Assembly (NCBI GenBank): GCA_022495995.1
Contig: JAFEMH010002337.1
Span: forward strand, 1-64,000
Direction of reading: 5' to 3'
Origin: Adenophora triphylla var. japonica
Taxonomy: Eukaryota > Streptophyta > Magnoliopsida > Asterales > Campanulaceae
Length of the DNA: 64,000 nt
Under the pieces are notes generated by a model, which saw nothing but the letters and a program-made list of their open reading frames with translations, made no database searches and was not told the DNA's origin. The position numbers and the translations under genes are program-made. This document shows, piece by piece, positions 24,588 to 35,230 of this stretch (its first letter is position 1; every line of letters begins with the position of its first letter).

Positions 24588-24984
24588 TGATAGAGATACA
24601 CGAGATCGTGTCAACGATTGAGTTTTCCTTATCTTATTTATTGTATATATCTTTTATTATTTCATTGTAATATTCTTTATTATTTCATTGTAATCTTCTA
24701 CATATATTTCTCTCCAAGTTAGGCTAGGACTCTTGTATATATATCTCTCATTATATCAATAATACATCAACGTTTTCTCAATCTCTTCTCTCTTCTATAT
24801 GGTATCAGAGCAATTAAGATCCAAAATCTTTTTTTGCTAAACCGTGTTCTACCCTTCTTCTCCATGGCCGCCCCTGAGTTCCAAATCCTCCCTAACTCGG
24901 TTGAGCCTACCATTCCTCTAATCGTCGTCTCTTTATCCCATGTGTTAAAGCTCACTCCCACAAACTACATCTCATGGAAAACTC
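24588..24984 (+). mobile_element. 5' end of element C, copy 2 (LTR, primer site, first gag codons)
   Basis: Primer-binding site TGGTATCAGAGC at 24800-24811, gag ATG at 24864, gag open to WKT at 24984. Bases 24980-24984 (AACTC) are the left target-site duplication of element B. Confidence 0.82.
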
Positions 24985-25751
24985 TGTTGGAAAAATTGGG
25001 TGTATTTAAAAAATAGCTTTGAAAAAGAAACGGGACGGAAAATTATATTTCAAAAATAAGTCGAGGCAAGAGTTTGACTCTTTCTCCGTAAGACAATATT
25101 GCCCCGTATATGAGTGCTCACGGTCTACGGCAATTGTCCCCAAGATACAACGACTTTCGAATTTCAGATTGTTAGGCACAACAACTCAAACTATATCGGG
25201 CGAACTACTGAATACTCGGGATTTTCTTGGACTCGAAAAGCAAGACTTATGAATGCTAGGATGCTTTAGAGTATAGAATGCAGCGAACGATGCGTACGTG
25301 CGAAGTGCAAAGTGCGCCCTAAACCGCCCATTCCGCCCTTCGCGCTTCGCGGGTTGTGGGTCCATTTTGAGCTAGAACAAAACTAGCTCAATAACCCACT
25401 TGGATGCATGGTTGTGCCAATGGCCCAACTAAGTTGGCCCAAGGAGATTAACTTGATGTCTCCTTTCTTGGATGCTCACATTAATAAAGTGAAGTAACTT
25501 CCCTTTTCCTAGCAATGTGGGATATGGTTCTTCCATTCCAACTTCTCTTCAAATAACCACATTAAGTTGCTCACTTTAACCATTATTTCTCATTCACCCG
25601 AAATTGGTTTTGAGAAAATAAATATACCATTTTAATCTACACTAAATGTAGATTAATTATTTGCAACTTATTTCTATTTTTACAAAATAGAAACTTCTAG
25701 AAACTTGGTCAAACATTGGTCAAACACCAATAATACTATCAATTTCTAACA
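24985..25751 (-). repeat. 3' LTR of element B, copy 2
   Basis: 767 bp. Same ~440-bp deletion relative to the 5' LTR as in copy 1, so the deletion happened before the tandem duplication. The 3' interior 25752-26244 is untranslated. Confidence 0.9.
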
Positions 25752-26244
25752 ATCCCCCACATGAATGAAATTAATGCATGAATGCAGACTTTTAAGAAAA
25801 ATCTCGACGAACTGTTACCGCATCGGGGTAGGTAGCTTTCGGCTTTGAACCATCCCTAGTAAGATGCTATCGGATTTACTTGCTGCTCAGTGAACGCGAT
25901 GTCTTGAACTGATCAGCGTTTTGTGTAAACCAAGACAATAACATTTACACGATAACAATTCTGATATCTTTCGTTCTCACGTTGTGTCCAATTCGGCCCT
26001 GGACCATATCTTGGATTCATAAGTGTTTTCTATTAGAAGCGGCCAAACTTCTTCACTTATATAGGTGATCTCCTATAAGGAGTAACCTGCAATACTCCAC
26101 CTTTGTTAAGGTATAGGAATCATTAAAAGCTTTAAAGCTTACCCTCACCACACGTCAGCAGGGTTTCTTGCACTTGGGCAGCTTCTGAGAATGGGTTTTA
26201 AGAAGTTCCAAGTGTGCTATTAGAATATCCATAACTTAGTTGTC

Positions 26245-26950
26245 TCATTGAACCAAGTTTGTGGGATCTCCACTCATCATGGTTGAGTTACCGCTATAGA
26301 CTTCTTTTATTGTGTGGGTTTTAACCCCATTCCTTATCGCATTGTACATTTGATCTCTGTTTATTCCTTTCGTAAACGGATCCGCTATATTTTCTTTTGA
26401 CTTTACATAGTCAATGGAAATTATTCCATTAGAGATCAATTGTCTTACTGTATTATGCCTCCTCCGTATGTGTCGCGACTTTCCGTTGTACATACAGCTT
26501 TTAGCTCTTCCAATAGCTGACATGCTGTCACAATGTACCATGACAGGAGGCACTGGCTTATTCCAGCATGGAATATCCTCTAGAAAATTTCTGAGCCATT
26601 CGGCTTCTTCTCCAGCCTTATCTAAGGCGATAAACTCTGATTCCATTGTGGAACGAGCTATACACGTTTGTTTAGAGGATTTCCAAGACACGGCTCCACC
26701 ACCAATGGTAAATACATACCCACTTGTGGATTTTGAGTCTTTTGTGTCCGATATCCAATTTGCATCACTGTATCCTTCCAATACAAACTGGATATCTCGT
26801 ATAATGTAATCCATGGCTTATGGTATGTTTTAAATACCTAAGCACTCTTGTTAGTGCTTTCCAATGTTCAGAATTTGGATTACTCGTGAATCTACTCAGT
26901 TTACTAACTGAGTATGCTATGTCTGGTCGAGTACAGTTTGTTAAGTACAT
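26245..26950 (-). pseudogene. Element B RNase H domain, copy 2, one frame break
   Basis: Two minus-strand frames, 26765-26950 and 26245-26814. The first carries [15 protein letters not shown] and LRYLKHT, the thumb and connection. The second carries [22 protein letters not shown] and ESEF (RNase H catalytic Asp and Glu neighbourhoods), then [15 protein letters not shown] and ADPFTKG. The break lies at CCAGTTTG near 26783. Copia relatives usually read YPAVLEGY there, so CAGCTG may be the true sequence, corrupted to CAGTTTG here and CATTTG in copy 1. Confidence 0.85.
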
Positions 26951-26977
26951 TAAACTTCCTATGACTCGAGCATAATT

Positions 26978-29137
26978 TTACTGTGATACTGGGTCACCTT
27001 TATTTTTGGCTAAATGTAGACTTAGATCTATCGGAGTCTTAGCCGGAGACAGATCGAACGCTTCGAATTTCTTAAGCACATTCTCGATGTAGTGAGATTG
27101 TGATAAGACAATTCCGTTATCTATCCTAGAGATCTTTATCCCTAGAATAACATCTGCTTGACCCAGATCTTTCATGTCAAAGTTCTTCTTTAACATCTTT
27201 TTGGTTTTCATGATTATATCATGATTACTTCCAATGATTAGCATGTCATCCACGTATAGACATACAATCACATATTCATCGGGTGTGCCTTTAATGTATA
27301 CACATTTGTCACACTCATTTATTTTGAACCCATTCGACAACATGGTTCGGTCAAACTTCTCGTGCCATTGTTTTGGTGCTTGTTTAAGACCATACAATGA
27401 TTTGACAAGTTTACAGACCTTTTGTTCTTGTCCATGTGCAACGAACCCTTCAGGTTGTTGCATATAAATCTCCTCATCTAATTCTCCATTTAGAAAGGCC
27501 GTTTTCACATCCATTTGATGTATCTCAAGGTTATGCAGAGCTGCAATAGCGATGAGAACACGAATGGATGTGATCCTTGTTACAGGAGAATACGTATCGA
27601 AGAAGTCATATCCTTCTCTTTGTTTGAACCCTTGAGCTACCAATCTAGCTTTGTACTTATCAATAGTTCCATCTGCTTTGTACTTCCTTTTAAGGATCCA
27701 TTTACAACCCAACGGTTTGCATCCTGGAGGAAGATCTACTATCTCCCAAGTATGATTTTGCATGATGGACTCAATTTCACTATTGATAGCTTCTTTCCAG
27801 AGAGGAGCTTCTGGACTAGACAAAGCTTCTTGCAATGTCCTTGGTTCATCATCTAACATGTAAGTTAGAAAGTCAGGACCAAAGGTCTTAGCTACCTTTG
27901 TCCTCTTACTTCGTCTTGGCTCTTCATCTTCTTGAGAAGAACCAATAGCCGTATCATAAGTTCTTTTATTTGAACTTGCTTCATTCTTTTCCTTACATGG
28001 AAATTTAGTTTCAAAGAATACTGCATTCCTTGATTCTATAGTCATTCCTGCCGTTATATCAGGAATTTCAGACTTGTGCACTAAGAATCGATATGCACTA
28101 CTATTGTTTGCATATCCAATGAAAATGCAATCAATGGTTTTGGGTCCTATCCGCACTTGTTTAGGTTTAGGTATTTCTACCTTTGCTAGGCACCCCCACA
28201 CTTTAAGATAATTGTAGGAAGGCTTTCTTCCATTCCATAATTCATATGGAGTTTTATCTTTATTCTTGTGTGGTAATTTGTTAAGAATGTAGTTAGCTGA
28301 AAGGATTGCTTCCCCCCACAAGTTGTCAGGTAAGCCCGAGCTGATCAACATTGTGTTCATCATCTCCTTAAGAGTTCGATTTTTCCTTTCAGCGACTCCA
28401 TTTGATTGAGGTGTGTAAGGAGCAGTCGTTTGATGAATAATGCCAGCATCCCAGCAAATATTTTCAAATGGTGCTACATACTCTCCACCTCTATCACTAC
28501 GAATCTTCTTAATTGTTACATTAAGTTGATTCTCAACTTCATTCTTATATCCTTTGAAAGCTTCTAAAGCTTCATCTTTGCTTCTCAAAAGATACACATG
28601 ACAATATCTAGTGCAATCATCAATGAACGTTATGAAGTACTTCTTCCCACCTCTAGTTTGCACAAGTTTTAAATCACATATGTCCGTATGGACTAATTCT
28701 AGAGGGGTAGTATTTCTTTCAATAGTGGGGAAGGGTGACTTCGTCAATTTTGCTTCCACACAAATTTCACACTTATTTTCTGAATCAAATTTCATTTTAG
28801 GAAGTAAATTTAAATTTACTAACCTACGTAATGAATTTAGATTCACATGTCCTAATCTATCATGCCATAAATTAGAACACTCAGACAAATAAGCAACAAC
28901 ATCTTTATTCTTCGCCTCTGGGCGGAACACGTTCATTACATTCATTTTAAAGAGTCCTTTATCAAGGTACCTTTTGCCAACAAATTGACCCATCTTGGTC
29001 AATATAAACTTATCGGACTCAAACACTAGCCTAAATCCGGCCTTATTCAATAACGGGCCGGAGACTAAGTTTTTAAGGATGTCTGGGACATGCAGAACAT
29101 CCATTAAGGTGAGTTCTTTGCCGGATGTCATTTTCAA
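26978..29137 (-). CDS. Element B integrase and reverse transcriptase, copy 2
   Basis: A 719-residue open frame. In order: LWHDRLGH and CEICVEAKL (integrase HHCC zinc finger), HTDICD, SDRGGEY and [13 protein letters not shown] (D-D-E catalytic core), a GKYR-free C-terminal region, [67 protein letters not shown] and [11 protein letters not shown] (reverse transcriptase catalytic Asp pair at about 27243-27257). It ends early in the thumb at GDPVSQ. The start is set by the frame break from protease at 29134-29140, where copy 1 reads TTTTCAGCACC and this copy TTTTCAAGGCACC. Confidence 0.92.
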   Translation of the reverse strand: MKMTSGKELTLMDVLHVPDILKNLVSGPLLNKAGFRLVFESDKFILTKMGQFVGKRYLDKGLFKMNVMNVFRPEAKNKDVVAYLSECSNLWHDRLGHVNLNSLRRLVNLNLLPKMKFDSENKCEICVEAKLTKSPFPTIERNTTPLELVHTDICDLKLVQTRGGKKYFITFIDDCTRYCHVYLLRSKDEALEAFKGYKNEVENQLNVTIKKIRSDRGGEYVAPFENICWDAGIIHQTTAPYTPQSNGVAERKNRTLKEMMNTMLISSGLPDNLWGEAILSANYILNKLPHKNKDKTPYELWNGRKPSYNYLKVWGCLAKVEIPKPKQVRIGPKTIDCIFIGYANNSSAYRFLVHKSEIPDITAGMTIESRNAVFFETKFPCKEKNEASSNKRTYDTAIGSSQEDEEPRRSKRTKVAKTFGPDFLTYMLDDEPRTLQEALSSPEAPLWKEAINSEIESIMQNHTWEIVDLPPGCKPLGCKWILKRKYKADGTIDKYKARLVAQGFKQREGYDFFDTYSPVTRITSIRVLIAIAALHNLEIHQMDVKTAFLNGELDEEIYMQQPEGFVAHGQEQKVCKLVKSLYGLKQAPKQWHEKFDRTMLSNGFKINECDKCVYIKGTPDEYVIVCLYVDDMLIIGSNHDIIMKTKKMLKKNFDMKDLGQADVILGIKISRIDNGIVLSQSHYIENVLKKFEAFDLSPAKTPIDLSLHLAKNKGDPVSQ

Positions 29138-30243
29138 GGCACCACCTTGCCGAGTCCAACCACGTTAGAAGTTGCAGAATTTCCCATGTACAACTTCCTT
29201 CCACTACAGGAACATAAGATGAGAAACTTTCGATCCGCACAGATGTGGCGCGTTGCTCCAGTATCAATCCACCATTCCCTTGGGTTATCGTCCAATTTTG
29301 CAAGATTGGCTTCAAACACTAAGGCGGACAGATCAAGCTTCCGACAGTCTAATGGGATGACTTCCTGCCTTCTACCACATTTGCTTGAGGACGGTTGCCA
29401 TTCTCGGTTGTTTGTTTTGGGATGCCGACAGCCTCTAGCCATATGGCTGTGTTTGCCGCAGTTGTAACAACCTCCCTTGAACTTCTTGGCATTTTTGTTC
29501 CCCTTTTTAGCATTCCCAGTAGCCTTCCTCTTCTTGCTGGTACTTGCTTCAGCCAAGTTCACCTTTGCCTCTACTGATGTAGTCCTGCCGCTCTTGCTTT
29601 CGGATTTCCGGTTGTCTTCCTCAATCCTTAGCCTTACGATCAGATCCTCGAGCTTCATTTCCTTCCTCTTGTGCTTGAGGTACATCTTGAAATCTTTCCA
29701 TAGAGGCGGTAGCTTCTCTATAATGGCAGCTACTTGGAAAGATTCCCCGAGTTGCATTCCTTCTGCAATGATGTCAGCAATGATCAGTTGCAACTCACGT
29801 AACTGATCCATTACAGTTCGGGAATCAACCATCTTGAAGTCTAGGAATCGGCCGACAATAAATTTCTTAGTGCCGGCGTCTTCCGTTTTGTACTTCTTTT
29901 CAAGAGATTCCCAAAGCTCTCTTGCAGTCTTCATGCCACAGTACACATTGTACAGGGCATCATCTAACCCATTTAGAATATAATTGCGACAAAGGAAATC
30001 GCTATGATTCCATGCGTCCAATGCTACTCTAGCTTGTGGGTCATCTTCATCTTCTGGAACCGTTGGCGGTGATTCTCGCAAGAATCGTGCCAAACTGAGG
30101 GTGGTTAGGTAGAACAACATCTTCTGCTGCCACCTTTTGAAATCTGTACCGGTGAATTTCGCCGGTTTCTCTGCATGGATATGGATGGGAGCAACAGGAG
30201 TTCCCGAGCCAGGAGAAGGAGCGGAGGTGGAGTCGGATGCCAT
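29134..30243 (-). CDS. Element B gag and protease, copy 2
   Basis: 369 residues starting [14 protein letters not shown]. The gag domain shows [33 protein letters not shown] and [11 protein letters not shown], the usual copia UBN2-type capsid pattern. The zinc knuckle C-x2-C-x4-H-x4-C reads [14 protein letters not shown] (about residues 260-273). The protease active site [12 protein letters not shown] follows near 29240-29280. The segment after it ([12 protein letters not shown]) differs from copy 1 ([13 protein letters not shown]) through nearby compensating frameshifts, again around a CTG. The start codon lies 31 bases from the end of the 5' LTR. Confidence 0.92.
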   Translation of the reverse strand: MASDSTSAPSPGSGTPVAPIHIHAEKPAKFTGTDFKRWQQKMLFYLTTLSLARFLRESPPTVPEDEDDPQARVALDAWNHSDFLCRNYILNGLDDALYNVYCGMKTARELWESLEKKYKTEDAGTKKFIVGRFLDFKMVDSRTVMDQLRELQLIIADIIAEGMQLGESFQVAAIIEKLPPLWKDFKMYLKHKRKEMKLEDLIVRLRIEEDNRKSESKSGRTTSVEAKVNLAEASTSKKRKATGNAKKGNKNAKKFKGGCYNCGKHSHMARGCRHPKTNNREWQPSSSKCGRRQEVIPLDCRKLDLSALVFEANLAKLDDNPREWWIDTGATRHICADRKFLILCSCSGRKLYMGNSATSNVVGLGKVVP

Positions 30244-30274
30244 TCTTTAAACACACAAAATATTGTCTTACGAT

Positions 30275-31484
30275 TGTTGGAAAAATTGGGTGTATTTAAA
30301 AAATAGCTTTGAAAAAGAAACGGGACGAAAAATTATATTTCAAAAATAAGTCGAGGCAAGAGTTTGACTCTTTCTCCGTAAGACAATATTGCCCCGTATA
30401 TGAGTGCTCACGGTCTACGGCAATTGTCCCCAAGATACAACGACTTTCGAAATTTCAGATTGCAGCACAACAACTCTGAAACTATCGGGCGAACTACTGA
30501 ATACTCGGGATTTTCTTGGACTCGAAAAGCAAGACTTATGAATGCTAGGATGCTTTAGAGAATAGAATGCTTGAATGATTTTGGATGGGAATGAAATGAG
30601 GAGGAGGGGGCTATTTATAGTTATTGAAGAGATGGGGTGTCTATTGGGAATAGACACAAATTGCACCCGTTAAATCTGGACCGTTGGATCTAAGCGAAAT
30701 GGATGGAGGAGATCTGCTGGGTCGGCCCAACAGCCTTGACCCGCCTCTTCCAAGAGACATGGGTCGCCCCATGCCTTTTCTCCAACCAACACAACCCAAT
30801 TTACAAACTGGATCAGTGCCATCCCCCTTGCCGCGCCTTGGCCCAATTGCCACTCAACCCAGGCGAACCTGGTCCGAGCCATCCCATACCCAGATTGGGC
30901 CAATTCCATTTGGCCAGCCCAAACCAAGCCACCCTACCTCGGCCCAACCATCCCACGCGAAGCATCCGCCGGTCCACACCCATTTGAACTGCACCGAGCC
31001 GAATTCCGTCAAAAGTTTAAGGCTCCTCAGCTCCCGATGCGAAGTGCAAAGTGCGCCCTAAACCGCCCTTCGCGCGCTTCGCGGGTTGTGGGTCCATTTT
31101 GAGCTAGAACAAAACTAGCTCAATAGCCCACTTGGATGCATGGTTGTGCCAATGGCCCAACTAGGTTGGCCCAAGGAGATTAACTTGATGTCTCCTTTCT
31201 TGGATGCTCACATTAATAAAGTGAAGTAACTTCCCTTTTCCTAGCAATGTGGGATATGGTTCTTCCATTCCAACTTCTCTTCAAATAACCACATTAAGTT
31301 GCTCACTTTAACCATTAATTTCTCATTCACCCGAAATTGGTTTTGAGAAAATAAATATACCATTTTAATCTACACTAAATGTAGATTAATTATTTGCAAC
31401 TTATTTCTATTTTTACAAAATAGAAACTTCTAGAAACTTGGTCAAACATTGGTCAAACACCAATAATACTACCAATTTATAACA
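30275..31484 (-). repeat. 5' LTR of element B, copy 2
   Basis: 1210 bp, 443 bp longer than the 3' LTR. The extra block lies between GAATGC (about 30571) and TGCGAAGTGCAAAGTGCG (about 31038). Short plus-strand open frames in 30684-31061 come from this GC-rich block and are not supported as genes. Confidence 0.9.
30611..30620 (-). promoter_or_regulatory. TATA box of element B 5' LTR
   Basis: Minus strand CTATAAATAG, in the part of the LTR missing from both 3' LTRs. It is the only strong TATA box in the LTR and is placed as expected at the U3/R side. Confidence 0.7.
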
Positions 31485-32273
31485 AACTCAAATCGAAGCC
31501 ACCCTTCTTGGCCTAGATTTATACAGATTCATTGATGGTACTCACCCCGTGCCACCAAAAACTATCCCTGCCATACACCCATCACATGCTGCTGACGAAA
31601 CAACACCACCCACCCCTCCTACGCCTCCTACCGAAACTTCTGCTACCAACCCTAATCCGGCCTACACCACCTGGTTTCGCCAGGACAAACTCATTCTAGG
31701 AGCCCTTGCAGGTACCCTCTCCGCCTCTCTTGTTCCTTTAATCTCCCTCTGCCCTACAACCCTAGATGCCTGGAAGACCCTTGCCAAAACATATGCCAAC
31801 CCTTCCAAAGGCCATTTAAAACAATTAAAAGACCAACTCCGAAACATTACCAAAGGTTCTCGTTCTATCTCCGACTATATGCAGGAAATCAAAACTTGTA
31901 CTGATAAACTTGCTTCTCTAGGTCGTCCCGTTGACAATGACGACATCATTGATCGAATCCTAGATCAACTGAATGACGCTGACTATGATAGCGTTATTTC
32001 TGCCGTTCAAAATAGGGAAAACCCAATCACCTTTGATGAACTTCATGAGAAGCTCATCAACAAGGAACTCTCTTTGAAACTCAAGGCCAAATCCACTCCC
32101 TCCTTTCCTTCCTCTGTTCACTATGCCGCCAAAAATACCAGCCGTAACACTTCCTCTAGGTTCCCATCTCCAGCAGCCGGCATCCTGCCTACACCACACC
32201 CTAATCATACCTCCTACTCTCCTCAGCCAACCGCACCATTCAAGGGCAAATGTCAGTGGTGCCGCACCCCTGG
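31485..32273 (+). CDS. Element C gag, central part, interrupted at both ends
   Basis: Continues C gag after the B insertion (QIEATLLGLDLYRFIDG) and reads YTTWFRQDKLILGALAGTLS, DAWKTLAKTYANPSKGHLKQ and SISDYMQEIKTCTDKLASLG, the copia capsid pattern. The first half of the zinc knuckle, CQWCRTPG, is at 32251-32273. The second half, HYLSQC, lies 30 kb away at 62393. Element D splits the knuckle between the Gly and the His codons. The frame appears intact over these 789 bases. Confidence 0.9.
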
Positions 32274-32821
32274 TGTAAGTACCCAAATCCGGATCGTCAA
32301 AATCCGTTAAAAGTTAACCGGAGCCCGTTAAGTTCCCCGTTCTCGAGTCAACGAGACATCCCGGGACTGCCCCGTGCATCCCGACATCAAAGCGTACTCA
32401 ACACACGTAAAAGTACAGCTTTCCCCGAAAAACGTACTTTTCAGGGTCTTCCGGGATTCGATTTCCCGTTTTTCGAGCGTCTCGACCTTCCGGAGGTCAT
32501 AACTCCCTCATACGAACTCCGTTTTGGGCCCACCACATATCAAATCGAATGCGAGAGAGAGATCTACGCATATGGCTAGTTTAATTAGGAAATATAGCCA
32601 ATTTCAGGTATAGTCCGGCCGGACTCTTTTTGCAGCTTAAATTAATACGTGTCCAAAACGTGTCAAACTGGCCAAATGACCAAAATACCCCCCAAACATA
32701 GGTATAGTCCGACCGGACTCTTTCTGCAAGGCAGAAAACCATCAGGCTAAGCAACCTTGCTTCCTCACTAAGCAAGCAAACTTACTCCCCAAGTTCCTCC
32801 CCCTCCTCCATGATTTTCACC

Positions 32822-32829
32822 TATAAATA
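32822..32829 (+). promoter_or_regulatory. TATA box of element D left LTR
   Basis: TATAAATA, followed by a pyrimidine-rich stretch likely to contain the transcript start. The same box is at 60608-60615 in the right LTR. Confidence 0.65.
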
Positions 32830-33289
32830 CTCCCCCCTCCTTCTCATTTTACACACATTTTCCTCCTCTCTCCACCCCAAGCTCCTAGGCTTGTCTTTCT
32901 TTCGCTCTTCGGGGGCCCTCGTGCTACTCGTCGGCGGAATTCTCTACTCTTCGGGGGCCCTCGTGCTACTCGTCGGTAGATTCTGATCGTAGGCTAAACC
33001 GACACAAGTCGAAACGCTGCCCAAATCCCTAGGTTCCTAAGCACCAAATAAAAAGGGAAACTCTGCCCAAACACTTCCGAAACACCTTTCAAACACCTTT
33101 TCGTATCCCGTATACGCCCACCGAGCCAAAGGAGCCGACCCTAGCCATAGGTAGCTCCCTCTCTCACTCTCAAAATGTAAACGTCACCGTCTAACGGGGT
33201 CCGATACGTTTTAGTCCATGATCCTCTTCTCTTCCCGTAAGAGAAGTAATCTCGGGTTAAAACGGCATTCCGACCTCGTTCCGTTACTT

Positions 33290-33620
33290 TTATGTCATTT
33301 ACAAATCCGAACCGTTTGGTTCGTTGATCGCAACTTTACAATTCCGGATCGATCGATCCGTCAATCGTCATTTACTTTCATGTCATTTACCAATTCCGGA
33401 CCGTTTGATCCGTCGAACGTCATTTACTTTCATGCAACTTTACAATTCCGAGTCGTTTGGCTCGTCGATCGTACTTTACAATTCCGAGTCGTTTGGCTCG
33501 TCGATCGTACTTTACAATTCCGAGTCGTTTGGCTCGTCGATCGTACTTTACAATTCCGGATCATTTGATTCCGTCGATACCGCACTTTAAATACTGTCAT
33601 TTACAAGTCCGATCCGTTTG
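33290..33620 (+). repeat. GTTT-loop hairpin array in D left LTR
   Basis: Irregular ~36-54 bp units with spacers such as CTTTACAATTCC. Each unit contains a 14-16 base inverted repeat, usually around a GTTT loop. Examples are CGAACC-GTTT-GGTTCG, CGAGTC-GTTT-GGCTCG (three times) and CGATCC-GTTT-GGATCG. GGATCGATCGATCC is a looplike palindrome variant. Stem arms change together while GTTT stays fixed. Overlapping frames (33218-33590) are products of the repeat. Confidence 0.8.
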
Positions 33621-33644
33621 GATCGTGATAGTATTTACCTTTCA

Positions 33645-33985
33645 AAACCGGAGTTCGTCCTTCGAACTCTCTTTCAAAAAGCTTAAAACCGACGTTTGCC
33701 ACGCAAACGCTCATTTCCGTCTCAAAATTGACGTTTTCCACGCAAACGCTCATTTCAATTCAAAATCGACGTTTGCCACGCAAATGCTCATTTCCGTCTC
33801 AAAATCGACGTTTGCCACGCAAACGCTCATTTCAACTCAAAATCGACGTTTGCCACGCAAACGCTCATTTTCGTCACAAAAACGACGTTTGTCATTCAAA
33901 CGCTCGCCTTTTCAAATAAGTCACCTAATCAACGTTTGACATTCAAACCAAGATTAAGCTTGTCATTCAAGCCCCCATTTCAAAA
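33645..33985 (+). repeat. CGTTTG..CAAACG hairpin array in D left LTR
   Basis: Units of 36-40 bp. Stems include GAGTTCG/CGAACTC, CGTTTGC/GCAAACG (loop CAC), CGTTTG/CAAACG (loop TCATT) and GCTTG/CAAGC (loop TCATT). The last shows a paired T-A to C-G change. A longer stem CGTTTCGGG / CCCGAAACG lies just downstream at about 34043-34079. Confidence 0.8.
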
Positions 33986-34358
33986 CACACACACACACAT
34001 GCACACGTTTTCGAGAAAGGTAGAAAGACTCGTCATACGAGGCGTTTCGGGTGATCTCGTAATACTCTTCCCGAAACGTAACGTAACCTCCGAACCTAAC
34101 AATCTCTGGTACCAAATAGCTTTTTACTCGTTTTTGCTACCAATAAAAATGATCCCCTATTTTCAAAGCCTTTTCCTAAGTTTTTGCTACCAATAAAAAC
34201 GACACCATTTTCACTAAAGCCGTTTCTCAACGTTTGGGCTCAAAATACAAAAACCGCGTGGCGACTCCTCATTTTCCTTCCCATGAAGCGAGGTCTCAGA
34301 CACCAACCCTCCGCAAAAGACAACCGCCTTCGCTCGCGCGAATCCGGGTAATTTCAGT

Positions 34359-34376
34359 TGGCGACTCCGCTGGGGA
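34359..34376 (+). promoter_or_regulatory. Primer-binding site of element D
   Basis: TGGCGACTCCGCTGGGGA begins two bases after the left LTR end. It matches the tRNA-Arg type primer site of Ogre/Tat elements and the one in element E (53950-53966 on the minus strand). Confidence 0.85.
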
Positions 34377-35225
34377 TATCGATACTTTTTTCAAAACTGC
34401 CGATGTTTTCAAAAAAGCCTTCCGTGGGTCAAACTTTCGTTTACCCTTCCTCGTTTTCGTGTGTGTGTGTTCCTTTAAACCTCGAACGGTTTGTTTTTCA
34501 AAGGCATTACATTGTCAAATTTTCAAAATCATACCATGTTTATGCATCCCAATTCATGTTTGATTTTCATTGCTGTCTTTTGAACTGCGCATCATAATTC
34601 TTTAAGACACATTCTGAAAAATCTTTGTTTTACTCAGAAAAAGAATTTTAGTGACCGCACACTACTCGCACTTGCTGCCTCGGTACACCGCACTTCACGT
34701 GCACTTGCTGCCTCGGTACACTGCACACTACGACCCGTAACCCGGGATGGCCTTATCGGGCTGCACCTCGGCTGGTCTCGCGTACACCTTTCGGGCGCAC
34801 GGGGTCATCCCAAACAGCCCATCCTAGCCCGTGTAAGCCATGCACTCTTTGTGTCACACTTTGTCCAAGACCCCGGTTGGTTTTTGGCTTAGTTCGTGTC
34901 ATAAAGCCTAAGTGTATATTTTTTTTACGCCGGGTCCCGCCCCGAGTCAAGCTCGAGAGTTTGAGACCAAAGGTCATTCCCGACCCGAAGTCTTGAGCTT
35001 TTCAGCCTTGACTTTGACACGGAGCTCTGCCGAAAAATACACCCGAAGGTTCAATGTGACACCGTGTCACCAAACCTCGCTGTATGCACCGTGCCAGCCA
35101 CAACTTGGCCAACGCCAAAAGCTAAGGTCCCTCGCGCAAGCGAGTCAGGGGAGGTCATGCCGAAATTTTGGCACGATCCCCGCCTTAACTTAAGGACGTT
35201 GACTTCGACCGTGGCCCGTGCGTCA
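34377..35225 (+). other. 5' leader of element D
   Basis: No convincing gene. Contains a duplicated ACTTGCTGCCTCGGTACAC block near 34670-34720. Some Ogre elements carry an extra gene before gag, but no comparable open frame is visible here. The stretch ends at the insertion of F. Confidence 0.5.
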
Positions 35226-35230
35226 CATAC

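Larger units (their letters stand above)
15913..29357 (+). repeat. 13.46-kb tandem duplication, copy 2
   Basis: Second copy of 2434-15912. It contains A without its left LTR, the dehydrogenase gene, the start of C and the 3' part of B. Beyond 29357 B continues into its gag and 5' LTR, so this copy retains the ancestral right flank. Confidence 0.92.
24985..31484 (-). mobile_element. Element B, minus-strand Ty1/copia, copy 2, full length
   Basis: 6.5 kb between AACTC duplications (24980-24984 and 31485-31489), inserted in the gag of C. Reading right to left: 5' LTR 31484-30275, gag-protease 30243-29134, integrase and reverse transcriptase 29137-26978, RNase H 26950-26245, purine tract, 3' LTR 25751-24985. 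Gag and pol motifs place it in the Tork-like part of Ty1/copia, but that placement is tentative. No TGGTATCAGAGC primer site follows the 5' LTR. The bases there are ATCGTAAGACAATATT and the primer is not recognised. Confidence 0.93.
32274..34356 (+). repeat. Left LTR of element D
   Basis: 2083 bp. Contains palindromes AGTCCGGCCGGACT (about 32611) and AGTCCGACCGGACT (about 32705), a doubled CTCTTCGGGGGCCCTCGTGC block at 32905-32985, and two hairpin arrays listed separately. It is 257 bp shorter than the right LTR. Confidence 0.92.

Noticed and set aside
2434..29357. Idea that the tandem copies arose by unequal crossing over between A and B
   Set aside because: A and B are in opposite orientation and the breakpoints share no extended sequence, so simple homologous exchange between them does not fit.
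30684..31061. Pro-rich frames in the B 5' LTR
   Set aside because: Located inside an LTR, overlapping in two registers, no similarity recognised.
33218..33939. Plus-strand frames of 116, 88 and 160 residues in the D LTR (and 61004-62226)
   Set aside because: Translation of hairpin repeats in several registers. LTRs of this kind are not expected to code.
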